Source of the DNA: Rhyacichthys aspro
Taxonomy: Eukaryota; Chordata; Actinopteri; Gobiiformes; Rhyacichthyidae
Direction: 5' to 3'
DNA length: 64,000 nucleotides
Assembly (NCBI GenBank): GCA_036850595.1
Contig: CM072161.1
Coordinates: 7,833,905-7,897,904, forward strand
The position numbers and the translations under genes are program-made. Below the pieces are notes generated by a model, which was not told the DNA's origin, did no database searches, and saw only the letters and a list, made by a program, of their open reading frames with translations. Numbering within the stretch: position 1 is the first letter of the stretch; each line of letters starts with the position of its first letter. Of this stretch, positions 46,939 through 60,500 are shown piece after piece.

Positions 46939-49321
46939 ATGTGGATGACAAACGTGGTAACCCTTGCACTTCTTGTGACGTCTGCCTCAGCCGCAACCTC
47001 TGCATCAGCTGACAAGGTGCTGAGTAACCATGCCACTATCCTGGCTGACAACAGCGCAAACCTGGCCTTCAGTCTTTACCAAAACATGGCCAAGGAGAAA
47101 ACTGTAGAGAACATCGCAATCTCTCCTGTGGTAGTGGCCTCTTCTCTGGGTCTAGTGGCTCTCGGAGGAAAGGCATCCACAGCTTCTCAGGTCAAGAGCA
47201 TCTTGAACGCCGCTAAAGTGAAGGACGAGCAGCTCCACTCCGGTTTGGCTGAGCTGCTGACTGAAGTGAGCGACCCCAAGACACGCAACGTCACCTGGAA
47301 GATTAGCAACCGTCTGTATGGACCCAGCACTGTCAAATTTGTGGATAACTTTGTCAAGAGCAGCAAAAAGCACTACAACTGTGACCACTCCAAGATTAAC
47401 TTCAGGGACAAGAAGAGCGCGGTGAACTCTATAAATGAGTGGGCAGCGAAGTCGACCGATGGCAAACTGCCCGAGGTCACCAAGGATGTGGAGAAGACTG
47501 ACGGGGCGATGATTGTCAATGCTATGTTCTTCAAACGTAAGTCTTTACAAAGTATTTATGTCTGCTACATTCAGTCTTTTTATTCGTTTAACATTCAATT
47601 ATTATTTCCAAAGCACACTGGGATCAGGAATTTCATCACAAGATGGTGGACAACCGAGGCTTCATGGTATCTCGAGGCTTCACTGTGTCTGTCCAGATGA
47701 TGCATCGCACAGGTACTGCACAACACCTTCTTCCTAACGTGAGCTACATTCTCACGATCTCAGATTAGATTAAGATATTCTGTTCCTGTCTGTCTGAACA
47801 GGTAAAACGACATTGAACAGGGCACTTCTCCATGTCTGTAGCAAAGTGTGTGTAGCCAAATCAAAATTTATGTGACCTCTTCAAATTTCTCAGATCAAAA
47901 GTATGAATTATGCAGACAGCTATAATTGTCAGAGATTACAAAAATATTACTAGTGGCGGCTGTCAATAAGAGTTAAGGTTGTAGTTTGGAGCCGGTGAGG
48001 CAGACTCTTTCAGAATCCTTTTACAAAAAAAATATACTCAATAGAATAGCATCAATTGTTTCAATTGTTAGCCTGCACACTAAAAACTGGTTGTTTCATT
48101 TTTTTACATACAGAAGACATATCTGAATAAAAATGAACAATAATTTTTAATTTGTTGTATAGATATAGTTCTTACCTAAAACTTTTTACTCCATTGGTCT
48201 CAAGTACCACTGCTTTCTCATTCTCCCTGACTGTTCCTCACTCACTGTCTACTGTTCCAGTCCTGTCTTCTTCTCTTTCAAGAAAACATCTTGCAAAATA
48301 GTAGTTTATCTTCACGTTTTGTCTTGAATTCCCCACTGAATGTAAGAGTTTGTACATACACTGTTAATGGGTGTGTTGTGAATTTGACTGACAGATATAA
48401 GGACCCAATCACAAAGGATATAAAGACATGATCAAACTGTCTCATTAGCCAGGGGCGCAGCTCTTAGTGCCCCAAGGTTCAACTTGAAGGAACCTATTAG
48501 AGAACAGCCTTAAGGAACCTGTTTGTCAAAAATACCATCTGTCCCATTTACCTCCATTAGTCCGGCGCCCCACGACTAAGACTCATCAGAGATAAACCAA
48601 AAAAAAACTTTAAAACTGAGGCTACTTTTGATTAGCTCTGATTTACTTTTAACTGTGACCTATGGTATATTTTTGATACTGAACTGATTTTGGCTTTCCC
48701 AGGCCTTTATGGCTACTTGGACGACACCACCAATATGTTGTCGTTATTGAGCATGCCTCTGGCTCACAAGAAGTCCACTATGCTGTTCCTCATGCCTCAC
48801 CACGTGGAGCCTCTGGACAGACTGGAGAAGATGCTGACCAAGAAGCAGCTGGACACATGGCTGGGCAAACTGAAGGAGACCGCTGTGGCTGTTTCCCTGC
48901 CCAAAGTCAGCATGGAAGTCAGTCACAACCTCCAGGTAAAATTAGAAAAGTTTCAAATGAATAAATCGTTACTCTCCTGAATGGGTCCCATCAGCTTTCC
49001 TTTTATATGCCTATTTAGAAACACCTCGAGGAGCTGGGCTTGACCGAGGCTGTGGACAAATCTAAAGCAGACTTGTCCAATATTTCCGGGAAGAAAGACC
49101 TTTATTTGTCCAGTGTTTTCCACGCCTCAGCCTTGGAATGGGACACAGAGGGAAATGAAATGGACACAAGCCTCTATGCATCAGACAAGCTTCAAAACCC
49201 AAAGCTCTTCTACGCTGACCATCCTTTCATCTTCTTGGTGAAGGACCTGAGAACCAACTCCATCCTTTTTATTGGCAGGATGGTAAGGCCAAAGGGTGAC
49301 AAGATGAGAGATGAGTTGTAA
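46939..49321 (+). CDS. serpinh1: Serpin H1 / HSP47, collagen-specific ER chaperone
   Basis: HSP47 binds triple-helical procollagen in the endoplasmic reticulum, escorts it to the Golgi at neutral pH and releases it when pH falls; it does not inhibit proteases. Exons 46,939-47,536, 47,614-47,712, 48,703-48,935 and 49,019-49,321 join in phase to 410 residues (mammals about 418). The start is the ATG just after the acceptor TTTTAG at 46,930, giving a signal peptide (MWMTNVVTLALLVTSASA). An upstream in-frame ATG at 46,876 lies in the intron. Visible features: NVT glycosylation site (N117), HYNC cysteine (C148), adjacent histidines of the pH-sensing breach region (H207, H208), HRTG with the collagen-contact arginine (R231), FYADHPF with the contact Tyr and Asp (Y375, D377), and a terminal RDEL retrieval signal. 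Teleosts often have two copies; which one this is cannot be told. Confidence 0.97.
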
Positions 49322-49690
49322 CCACTGAACCAAGTTTGATATTCTAGGTGTGTTTAATAAATGTAGGATTTACTGCAATCTTGAAGCCCAGAGATATAGA
49401 CATTCCTCTACCACATGCAGATTTCCACAAATCCACAGTGTCCAAAGTGCTTTAATATTTCTGCAGTGTTTATGAAGTAAAGCACTGTCTAATGTCAGAG
49501 AAGGCTGTGGTTTAACTTCCACATGTAGATTAAAATTATGAAAAAACGTCACTTTAAGTAATTATTCTCTGTACTTTGATATAGGCAATTGTTTTTGATA
49601 AATAAATAAAAAAAACCAACAGACAACGGTCCTTTTTCTACTGAGATTTCTAAATCTGCTGTTTCAAATAAATGCTTTTTTCTAAAATTG

Positions 49691-49723
<33 letters not shown>

Positions 49724-50400
49724 CAATTGACTCCTTTTCTTCTTTGTTTGGGAGACAAATGACTCATGGCATGTTTAATGTTTCTTGACAGTAGGGAGGA
49801 AAGGAAAATGGGTTTACACATTTGATGTAAGCTATACAGTAGATGGTTCATAGCCATAACCATAAAAACAAACATTTATATATAGAGAGTAGGAGAACAC
49901 TAGGTTAAACAGTCATTTCCAACCTAAATGTTCCCATAGCGAAATCAGGGAAACACTATTTAACACAGATCCTTAGAATATAAATGTTCCCTTATAATCT
50001 ACCACGGCACTAGTTTTAATTAACTTAAGTAACATAGCATGATAGCCACTGGATTTAACATATGACCAAATTATAATGTTTATATGTATTTGTATTATGT
50101 TTTATATAAATTATGTGTTTAACAGCCATTGCTTCACACATATTTGTGCTTCCTGCCACCTACAGGCGAAAGGGTTCATTGCAACAAATTACAATGTATC
50201 GCACTAATATCAAGGAAAAAGACAAAAAAAATTTAATCAAAATAAAAAGTGATAATTAAAAGAAATCTAATGGAGATTTTTCCCCCCACTGCACATTCAA
50301 AAATGTTTACAAGCATTTTGTATTTTTACGCAACTTAAAACAGTTTTTTTGACGTAAGACCTTGCCGTGTTCTCGCCCAAGTGAAGCTATTAAGGCTGTA
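49322..50400. other. serpinh1 3' UTR and spacer to acer3
   Basis: AATAAA occurs at about 49,355 and in an overlapping cluster at about 49,598-49,610, then again near 49,668; any could end serpinh1 transcripts. A GT microsatellite lies at 49,694-49,723. The rest is AT-rich with no open frame of note. Confidence 0.5.
49694..49723. repeat. GT dinucleotide microsatellite
   Basis: About 14 uninterrupted GT units just beyond the serpinh1 3' end. Likely polymorphic in length. Confidence 0.85.
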
Positions 50401-50449
50401 TTAATCATTAATAATAAAGAGTGAGTAGTGTTTGCATTGGTCTTACCGC

Positions 50450-50506
50450 TGCTCGAGGTGGAGGAGGAGGAAGAGGAGGAAGAAGAGGAGGAGGAGGAGG
50501 AGTGTG
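50450..50506 (+). repeat. GGA/GAA purine tract before the acer3 start codon
   Basis: An almost unbroken run of GGA and AGA triplets ends about 50 bases before the acer3 ATG at 50,556, so it is in the promoter or 5' leader. Such tracts can form triplex or G-quadruplex structures. On the opposite strand it reads as a serine/proline-rich frame, which is an artefact of composition. Confidence 0.6.
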
Positions 50507-50555
50507 CTGGTGATGGGACAAATCCGTGAGCACCCACTGCCTGCTCTCTTCCATC

Positions 50556-53500
50556 ATGGCTCCCTCCGTGGACAGGCAAGGATACTGGGGGCAGCCCACC
50601 TCCACACTGGACTGGTGTGAAGAAAATTATGTCGTGTCTTATTACATCGCAGAATTTTGTAAGTAGAGCCGACACGCTTTCCCTTTCGAAAAATGTTTCT
50701 TTCCGGCTTGTTTACGAGGCATGTTGTGTGAGGACCCCGTCAGTCTTTACGCACAGGCGCCTCTGGACGTAAACAAGAAGCTGGCTAATGCTTTGCTATT
50801 TCACTGTGACTTTGTATTTTGAAGTAATTGCCACTCATTTTTCGTCCAGTTAGCACAGCCTGAATGCTAACTGCTCTACAGTAGTGTGAGCTAGTGTGTA
50901 ATGAGCAGAAAAGAGTAAAGCACAGCCGCGTAACAGACACCTCAGATTATTAGTTAGTTATTCACAGACAACAGTGTGATGCTAACGTTATCAAAGACAG
51001 AAGTAGCGTTAGTGCACATTTTCTTTGATTTGCATGAGAGTCACTTGCAAAGCATTGACGCAAACGCCTGTCTTTGAGATCCAATGGCCGTATAATAAGC
51101 TGGCCGTGAAAACTGATAACATATTTTCCATACTTTCTAGGTACATGATTGGTTTGTCCACGATAAAAGAACTGGTTACCCAAGTACTATTATCTATAGA
51201 TTTAAACCTCGCCATGCTTCATAAAGTGTAATGTACCGCTGTGTCAACATACAGGCATGTTTGACAGAGGTGACTGTTGCATTTAGTGTAGCCTTTAGCC
51301 TAGTCCCAGCTTTTGGCCCCTTATATAAAAGGAGCAGACTCTGTAGTAGTAATGTACAATTAATGCAACTGTCAGACCTAAACATACTTAAACCTACAGC
51401 ATCTAAGGGTTATGACGCATTCTAACTCAAAAAAATAATATAAAAATAAGCCAAATGTGGTAGAATCACTTCTGCTTTTTATTTCTCAGTGGTACTTGAA
51501 TGTGTCAGTTGGATGTGCTCACTTTAGATTACTGAAATGTGTAGTACCTCATGTGTACAGTACACCGTTGGAAGCTTTGACACTCATTCAACACATCAAG
51601 TTTACTGACAGTTGAAGTGATTGTTTGCACAAATGGCACATGCTGGCATGGCGAGATAATTGTTTTCAGCTGCACCACAATTGTTTGGCGTCTAAACGCA
51701 GAATCGGGTTACAATGGCTGGAATGTGTGTTGTGCAAAAGAAACGCCACACATCAAATGAGTTCAATCCATGGTTATGCACGTCTTTGTTCATACCTGTC
51801 CCGCTGTATAAACATGTGTAGAGGCTCAGTAAGAGGCGTGCACCGGGCTTAGTAAGCGTCCAGTCATGTAAATGTCAGTTAGAAGACACGCTCTACTAGA
51901 ATTGATGTAATTATTTGTGTGTGTGTACAGTTATTATCAGCAAACAAGGTGCGCACATTGTGAGAAAGGTCACCCCAAGGTCTGACGGAAACGCCTTGGT
52001 CTTTATCAGTCACGTGCAGATAAAGTGAAGGTGTCATGTTAAAAATGAAAACAGTTAATGGCAACGTAAGCTTAACATCAGCGTAAACTCTCGAGCCACA
52101 AAACATCCTGTTAACCCTCGGTGTCTTCCACGCCTTCATTTACACAAGGCCCCACCCGGAGGAACAACACCAGGATCTGTGTGAGATTGGCCTCCTTACT
52201 GTTACAGTGTAGATATAGCCTAAGGGATAAAGGTTTGCTTACACGTACTGAGGTCTAACACTTAACAGTTACAAATCAGCTCTCCGTCTTTTGTTATACT
52301 GCCTTTTCCGAGTAAAAAAAGCAGTATTGACAATAAAATGACAGTAGAAACACTCTTTTATTTCAACAATCTTAAATAGAACAGAAACTTCATTCACACT
52401 GTGTCATGAGCGAAATGTCTTTGTGAACTCCTTGGGCTGGGATCAGGTTTCGGTAACAAAATATCACTAACACTCACTTTATTATGTTGCCAGAGTCCTT
52501 TATATTATGGCTTTACCACTCTTCTTGTTTTCGTCTTTTGCACTAATGTCTCGCTGTTGTCTCATTCAACAGGGAACACCGTCAGCAATCTTATTATGAT
52601 TATTCCTCCCATTTGTGGGGCCATCCAGACATTTCGAGACGGCCTGGAGTTCCGTTATATCTGCTCTTTTATAGGGCTGACAGGTACGTTTTATAAGTCA
52701 TATTGCTGTTTATACATGCTAATATTGAATTGTTATTGAGCATTTATCACTGTGTTTGTCTTTGTGTGCAGCTGTTGGCATTGGTTCCTGGTGTTTCCAC
52801 ATGACGCTGCTCTATGAGATGCAGGTGAGCTTTATCTTGGAATATTGACTTCATTTAGTGTTAAATAATACTGACTCTAATCATTTAGCTTTTGTATTTT
52901 CTTTTTTTTTGCAGTTACTGGATGAATTGCCAATGATCTACAGTACATGCGTCTTTGTCTACTGTCTGTAAGTGACTCAGCCTTTTAGTGACCTTAAAAC
53001 TTCTCTCAGGTTTTAGGTCACTGAATATAAATTTATCGGGATTGCGGCTGTAAAATGAACCAGTGAAAACTTGATCCATTAAAAAAGTACAAGGGGTCGC
53101 TGTATTCTAGGCTCTGAGTGAACTCAAAGGAGTGGAAATATTGATTCAGGTGTATCTTGTTCCGTTTTTAGCTTTCTGCAATTCATGGTTGTGTCTTATG
53201 TGTTTGTTTCAGATATGAATGCTTCAAACAAGAGAAGACTATCAGTTTATTTCTGATTGCACTATTATTAATCTTCAGCATAGCTGTTACTGTGGTGAGT
53301 AAAGTCTTATTAATTAACCCAAATAGATGATTAACTTTCCATTGAAGGACAAAGGTCACAACATAGTCTTGTGTTTTCCTTTTGTAGGTGTACCTGCAGT
53401 GGAAGGAGCCAGTATTTCATCAGGTATGTGAGGGTGCAGTTGTGTTCAGACTGAGCAGTGTTTGCTGTACGTCAGTGTGCCTTAGCTAATTTTTACAATT

Positions 53501-55376
53501 GTGTAAATACAGGGCTTTTCAGCAGATAATTGAGTTAAAAGGTAATTTTAGTTGAATATAATATACACAGTATGTTACAGGTGATATTTTTTTTATCCTA
53601 AAACACACCCAGTCTGTGTTGCACTGCCTTTCTTTACCTCTTTGGAAAGGTTTTGTTTACTAAACACACTGCTGTAGGGTGGTTCATTGTTGCTAACATG
53701 ATAAATCAACTGGGGTCACATACTAATTACCATTAATTACTGACATTTTGATTTCTGAAGGCAACATTATTTCTATTTCAAGTTTTGACTTCAGTTCCCT
53801 CAATATGTACTTGCCATGTTGAGACTTCAAAAATCTCGAGTTTTTTAAAACAGTGCAAAGTCACTCCTCAAAAACAGAAGGATAGCGCAAATGTACTGCT
53901 TCAAAGCTCTCGTATACAAATATCAAGAGCTTTTATACTTTATAAGGTAAAGACTTCTGTATAATTGTTCTGATATGGATTTGGGAAGAGCAAAAGCAAA
54001 CCAATCTTTCTAAGAAAATCTTTAAGCTCTAATATCTACTCTCTAGCCACATTATTAGGGTTCAAAATGGAAATATCTAATCAACAAATCACATGGCAGC
54101 AAGTCAAAGCATTTAGGCCTTCAGACATGTTCAAGACAGACTGGCTAAAGTTAAACCAAGCATCAGATTAGGAACGAAATGTGAATGGTGACTTTGACTG
54201 TGCATGGTTGTTGGTATGGAGTACTTGTAATTATCTGTGTCATTTGTTACTACTTCTAGGTCATGTATGGAGCACTAGTAGCTTGTTTGGTGATGCGGTC
54301 TATCTTTATCGTCACATGGTAAGTTACAAAAGAAAACATATGAAAAACTATTTAAATAATATATACATTCTATAAAGAGATATTGCTTATTATGAATAAT
54401 GACATGGCACTGTACTGTTTTTCTTGTATCTTGAATTTAGGGTCTACCCCTGGCTGAAGGCGATGTGCTACACATCCTTAGGAATCTTTATGTTAGGATT
54501 TCTACTGTGGAACATTGACAACATATTCTGTGACTCCTTAAGGTAAGAGAAGAAATGGGTGTAAATGCATTTTGTGTTTGTTGTATACTGCTGATAGCAC
54601 CTTTTAACAATTTCTAAAGAAAATTATCTTACAGTTTCCGTCAGTGGTTTAGGTCTGTGTATGGTAAATATTAGAAAGAAGGATATCAGACCGTCTAATC
54701 AAAAATGGCATAGAAGCTGTACATTTATAAGGGATCACACCTGATTGTTTTAACTTTAATTTATATAAATAAACATTATGTAGACTTCTATAGCCACACC
54801 AGCCTTTCTAAACATCTTCTGGCATACTTAATTTCCTCATTTCCTATTGAACTCAGAATATCACTTGGCTATTAAGGGCGCTGTAGCAATTAAAGAATGT
54901 GTGATACCTTGTTTTGTTTGAGGAAGTAATCAATGTATGAGTTGGCAGTTTCCTTACCAGCAATTTTTTTTTTCCCCTCAGAGCCAGCAGACAAACACTG
55001 CCCCCTGGTGTTGGAGTCGTAACACAGTTCCATGCTTGGTGGCACATCTTCACAGGCCTTGGGTCTTACCTGCATATACTTCTGAGGTGGGTTTTTAGTT
55101 GACTTCCAAATTACTGATGTCTGTTTTTTTTTGTTTTTTTTTGTTTAAAATCCTCTCTCGTTTTAGCCTGCAAATCAGAGCAACCTACCTCAAATATAGA
55201 CCAAAAGTGAAGGTATGTCCCACACACAGAATGTGGAGTTGGCTCAGTATCATTTAGTTATTGTACCAGTAATCTATTGATTTTTCTTGTAACTGAGAAA
55301 CCTATTTTCTGTCTGTGTCCAGTTTTTATGTGGTGTGTGGCCTACACTGCATGTGGAGCCACAGAAGACCAGTTGA
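50556..55376 (+). CDS. acer3: Alkaline ceramidase 3
   Basis: Golgi/ER seven-transmembrane hydrolase that cleaves unsaturated long-chain ceramides (and dihydro/phytoceramides) to a sphingoid base and a fatty acid. Eleven exons: 50,556-50,658; 52,573-52,683; 52,772-52,824; 52,915-52,967; 53,213-53,294; 53,388-53,423; 54,260-54,318; 54,441-54,542; 54,982-55,086; 55,167-55,212; 55,323-55,376. Phases match and the product is 267 residues, the same as human ACER3. Zinc-site and catalytic residues are at the human positions: S77, H81 (GSWCFHMTL), D92 (LLDELPMIY), H217 and H221 (HAWWHIFTG). The calcium-site residues D19, W20, E22, N24 and E33 of the first exon are also present. The last 17 residues (FLCGVWPTLHVEPQKTS) are the least conserved part. 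Everything points to a functional enzyme. Confidence 0.98.
54045..54225. repeat. Fragment of an abundant fish interspersed repeat
   Basis: GCCACATTATTAGGGTTC ... ATATCTAATCAACAAATCACATGGCAGCAAGTCAAAGCATTTAGGC ... GACTTTGACTGTGCATGGTTGTTGGT resembles the start of a dispersed repeat common in teleost introns ('gccactttattaggtac ... atctaatcagccaatcacatggcagcaactcaatgcatttaggc'). It lies in acer3 intron 6 and stops about 35 bases before exon 7. The family assignment is from memory, and the sequence is truncated. Confidence 0.6.
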
Positions 55377-57550
55377 AATGAAGGGCCGTGTAGCAGCTGA
55401 AGGATGGTGACTGCCACAGTCAGACACCATTGGCACAGGGTTGTCCTACTAAAGCCCTGCCAAAGGGGCCTCAGACCACAGCCAGACGGTAGGAGCACCT
55501 CAATGCACTACCCAGGAATGAGACTCTCAGCTGTGGGGGTTTACTAATAGAAACATAGCACTGAGACCGCTTTGAACTAACGGAAGACATTTCATCAATC
55601 ATAATTTATTAGTTTAGTTTAGGCATTTAATTTTAAAAGTGTTTAAATTGTTTCAATTTTGTGCATTTTAATATTTACATTGTTTATTTGGTTTGTTTTG
55701 AAATCCGTTGTCCACTAAAACTGGAACCACTAAAACTAGAAATGGAGTAGTGTGATATTATCACCCAACACCTGTAGTCAGATTTATTTTTTAATTTTAT
55801 CTTGCCAAGACTGGAATACTTACTTTTACTTTATTTGCCAAAGTTACTTTTCAATTAGTCCCGTTACATGAGACATGCTCATGTTTTTCTTTACCTCACT
55901 CTAAAAAGCACCATAGGTGATATTTGTACTTTGTTTTGATTATATGGTAGGGTATAGTATGAAATACTATATTTGAATAACAGGGTTATAGCCACATAGC
56001 AAAAATAGCTAATCTATTTGAAACACTTCCAAATGCTGTGTCATGATCCATAGTCATTTTAAGGTCTTGTCAAGAGTAAAAACATTGGTATTATCACATT
56101 GCAGTAGTGTTATGATGTTCCCTGTAGATTTTTTATTGACGTATTTCAGGTCAGAGACACAGTGAGCCTCCCTCAGAGAGTGTTGTGTTGTGATTTGACC
56201 CACATTACTGTAAGAGGGCCTGATTTTAGTTGGAAACCTGATGCACTGGAAGGGCCTTGGCTCAGGTTGCCCAGACTTGATCTGAACCCATTATCAGTGA
56301 CCAATTGTTGTATAGGCAGACTTGTTGTTGCTTAAATTTAATGAAGGGACCAAGTAAATGCATGCAACATGTTTGAACACATTCATCATTAAGAGACAAG
56401 ATATTCCCTTGTGATTATTCTATTACCTTTTACAGCATCTCCCTAACATCTACTTCTATTTAAAATGTCGAAGTACCTTAAAATTAAAAAGTTCCATTAT
56501 ATGCTACTTGTATTTATTAATATTGTCTTAATTGATTGAGCTTGCTTACCTTTATTTAATTGACTACAAAACACAAAGTGAAGAAAGAAGCACATACAAG
56601 AGGAATAATTATGTTTGTGAAGTTTATGGTACAACCACTAGGTGGCATAAAACATCATCTCTTACTTTGCCAAGCATACCAGAGTGCATTAAAGTTCTTC
56701 CTCATGTTCTGTGACATTGTCTAGTTTTCATGTACAACATTTTGTGCTGTAAAGTTTATTTTATATATGTATTTTAATAATATTTGCTCTATACATAATG
56801 CTGTCATTAGAACCATGAGCTTGAAATATAGCAGTGATTAATTGTGGGATGTATAACATAGATGTTGTATGGATTTAGAGATATTTCTGTATCTTCCCCA
56901 TTAACTGCTGTGCATTATGTCCAGAAAACATAAATATATGATTTTATTATGCAAAAACATGACTTAAAGAGGTTTAGGTAACTGTTTTGTGGAGTCAGCA
57001 TTCACAAGCACAATAGCACGGTGTATGACAGATAAGTATTAACATTGTTCATATGTGTCTTCAGTATGTGTGGACTTCAAACCACTGCTCTTCAATGTCG
57101 ACATGAGCAGTAGTCAAAGAAGGTGCCTTATTGTTATTTTTGCAGTGTAATCCAAGTTGCCTTGATGTTGGTGATAAAAGAAACAAACCATTAAAAATCT
57201 CTCATGTGTTTTACCGCGTGCTCTTTCCCTGTTATTACCAGTTACAGCGTCAGAGGAAAAACAGCAGTGGCTTTTAATGTTCTAGCTGTTGGGTTTTGTG
57301 CTGTGAGCTACTGCTGGTGAGTGTACTGCAGAGTCACAATACAGTGTTTGACTCATTTGTTTACAGTCCAACGTATCATTAATAGTTTCTGTGTACGGGT
57401 TGAGTCTCGAGGTGTGGTGGTCACATGGGGCTTTAAACACTAATAATAAAGTTATAGACAGTTTCTTTTTACCTGCTGGTTTCAGTGTTTAGAGAGTCTG
57501 GATTTGGAAGTACAATCGTAATACTCAAAGAAATGTTTACCTCATCAATG
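55377..57550 (+). other. acer3 3' UTR and downstream sequence
   Basis: AT-rich sequence with no recognisable exon. The end of the acer3 transcript is not clear: there is no AATAAA soon after the stop, and AT-rich variants are scattered to about 57,450 (AATAATAAAG), so the 3' UTR may be long, as it is in mammals. Confidence 0.4.
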
Positions 57551-57559
57551 ATGCAACTT

Positions 57560-60500
57560 CCCTTTGCTTTGTTGTGGGATAATCTTTCAAATCACTTGAC
57601 AAACAATGTCATAAAGCACATTTGAGGAAACAGCCTGGAGGAACTTTTTTTTTTTTTTTATGTCACTACTGACCACAAACCACAAACAACGCATTTAGTC
57701 TTGTCTAATAGACAAGAAAAACTGCTTGAGGATGCAGTTATTTTGAATCAAATCAGTGTTCAATATGGGTAAAAATTATAGGCAAGGCTTGTTGGCAGAG
57801 TGCCTTTATTTAGTTTTATATTAATACATTCCAGTATCATACTTTTCTGTGACCTTCTGTCTCAAGATATAATGAAAATCTCCATTCCACAATGTATTGG
57901 ACATTAGTGGCTAAACCTGGAGCACACTGACAACTCTATACTGTTGCATATACATTAACTATACATTAAGTAGCTAATGAAATTGAACTGAATAGAAAAT
58001 AGATAAAATACAAAAATTGTATGAATAAAAATGTTACAATTCTCTGAAGATAATAAAAGATGCATAGAACATACTACTATGATTTTAGATGTTTCGCAAT
58101 ATCTTCAAGTGTTTTTCCCAAATCTTACATCATCTAAGCTTGTATTAACTTGTTTTCCTTAACTTAATGACACCTTTCACTGTATTGTTTTAAAAAGCAG
58201 GTTTGACCAGAGATGGGAAGGAATATCCATAGGATAAACAACATTCCTATGTTGACTGTCACTGTGTGCATTCAGGCTAAACAGGATGCTAATTTTTCTA
58301 ATAATAGAGGATCTATTTCTGTAATATGCAAATCCTTCCTTTACATACGGCTACACTCCCTTAACAATACATTTTACTTGACTGCAGGTTTGGCACCACT
58401 GCTGTATTTTTTGTGAAATTGGAAAAAAAACCCAAAACCTTCTTTTTTCTCTCAGCTGTGTGTCAAGTAACCAGCTGCTTTCGAAGAGGATTGCTACAGA
58501 ATTTGAATCCCAAATTTTACATTCTATCTTTTCATATGTTTTCACAATTAGTCATACAGTACTTAACAGAGCACAACACTCATTATTAAGGCTATATTAA
58601 AAACACAGCCACTAGGCGTAGAGGTGCAGTAATTATTGCCATTAGCAGTGTTTTTTCACTTCAAGTCCAATCAAGTTTGACTCATGGAGCAGTTGTTGTT
58701 CCTGGAACAGAATGTTTTTGGGTGAACAAGACAAGTGCTGGTCCAGGTTCAGGTGGTTGGACCAGCTATGGAGGAGACTGGTTTGTGCTCATACCTCATC
58801 ACTATGGAGCTGAGTCATCCATGAAATTCCAGCATTACGGCAAATGGGAGAGAAGTCCTGTTTATGAAACTGCCACTGTGCATGTGTAGCACTGACCCGC
58901 CCCTTTGTATTTGTACCACACTTACAGTTTTTCACAATCGCTAAAACTGCTGATGGCTATTCTCTGAACCAAACAGTGAACTGTCCTCATACTGGACACT
59001 ATTTACTTAAAATCTTACACACTATTCACTGTTTAAACACACTCTTTACTGCAAAACACTGAACACATTCTTTAATAACACAAATTGAACATTCTCAGGC
59101 TCCTATGAGTCAAAAAGGCAACGACAGGAGGCAAAAGTGAGACTAAATTAACACACTTCCATCTCGACCAATATACAACAACTTTGGGAACACTTGCTGC
59201 TAAAGAAAGGAAGCTAATACAGTTCTGAGACACAACTGAACTGCATTTTCTAGATTCTTTGGGACAAGGACGATGGACTTAAAAAGACCAAAAAAGATTT
59301 TATACTTGTATCTTGATTTGTGCTTGTAAAAAATGTGCAAATGATACATTAACATGATTTAGATTATAGTAGAAAAGATATATTGTGGATAAAAATTATG
59401 GCTGTGCATTTGTGAATAACATTTCTTATTTGTGACAGAGAAGTTAAGCTTTGGATTTGTATCTGTAAATATGGTTGTGTGCTATTGTAATACTACAGAC
59501 AACAGAAACCTTAAACTGTGTGAATATGAGTAAAATCCAACAAAAACACATTTTTGGGTTGATCTAATCTGTTTTGACAAACAGCTGTGATGTAGATGAA
59601 GTCCTGGTGATGCTGAGGATGACCATTTTCTTTGCTGTAGAGAATATTGTTAAGTCTCCAGGTTTGGGAAAGTGTTTTTGAGTTTATGTCAAAAAATGAA
59701 GCTTTGTCTGTTGCAGTGACTGTACTATTTATATTTGTTGGACTAGACTCAGTTTTGTCATTTTGTTTCTGCCGATTTTCTGTCAGTTGTGTTTAGTGTT
59801 TTGCTCTGTTGTGTGTTATGTATGAAAAACTGTAATACAACTTGTACGAGCAAAAATTAAAAAAAGCATCTAGATGAGCTGTGTTTATTTGTAATTTAGG
59901 AGTGAGATATTGATACAGCACAGCACTCATATACACTCTGGCGCTATCTTTTATTATCATTCATGCATTTAGTCTTTCTTCATTGTCTAGTTGTTACATG
60001 GCTGTTAAATGGCACAGAACTGACGTCTTTCGTGATAGTGTTGCATTACACTTGGGCAAGTGCCAGTCTACTGTGCATCCTAGGTCTGGAGCTGGCTGCT
60101 GTGTGCAGTGTTGCATCACTAAGCGCTTGTTTGTTGAAAGCAAAATGTTTAGATTGAAGCCCGTTTGAGAATTAAAACAGATTAACATTTGATTATACTG
60201 TATGTGTTCTGAATGTATATAACATTTTGGTTAAAAAAAATGATATAGTCAGTGTATTAAGAAATATGGAGCAAGTCGTAGATAGAATATTTAGTTTTTT
60301 CATTGTGTCTACCAAATTAAACACATTTAAAAAATAAAGGAAGCTGATAGACACACAATATAATGTCACTTTGTAGGCTGTGCTAATATAGACAAATAAT
60401 CCATTTAAATGTGATTACAATACCTTTCACAGCAGCTTTATTGCAAGATTTGTGAGTTCCCTAACTTTCATAATCCAGCCTGTTCTAACCAGAACCGTGT

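Noticed and set aside
47537..47737. Extension of the first serpinh1 coding frame past 47,536
   Set aside because: A consensus donor ends the exon at 47,536, and the following exon at 47,614 restores the HSP47 sequence in another frame.
50307..50675. Minus-strand serine-run protein of 122 codons
   Set aside because: The antisense reading of the GGA/GAA tract and of acer3 exon 1.
59963..60188. Open frames of 61-64 codons on both strands between the duplicated units
   Set aside because: Three overlapping frames in the same place with no shared copy in unit 2 and no recognisable protein.
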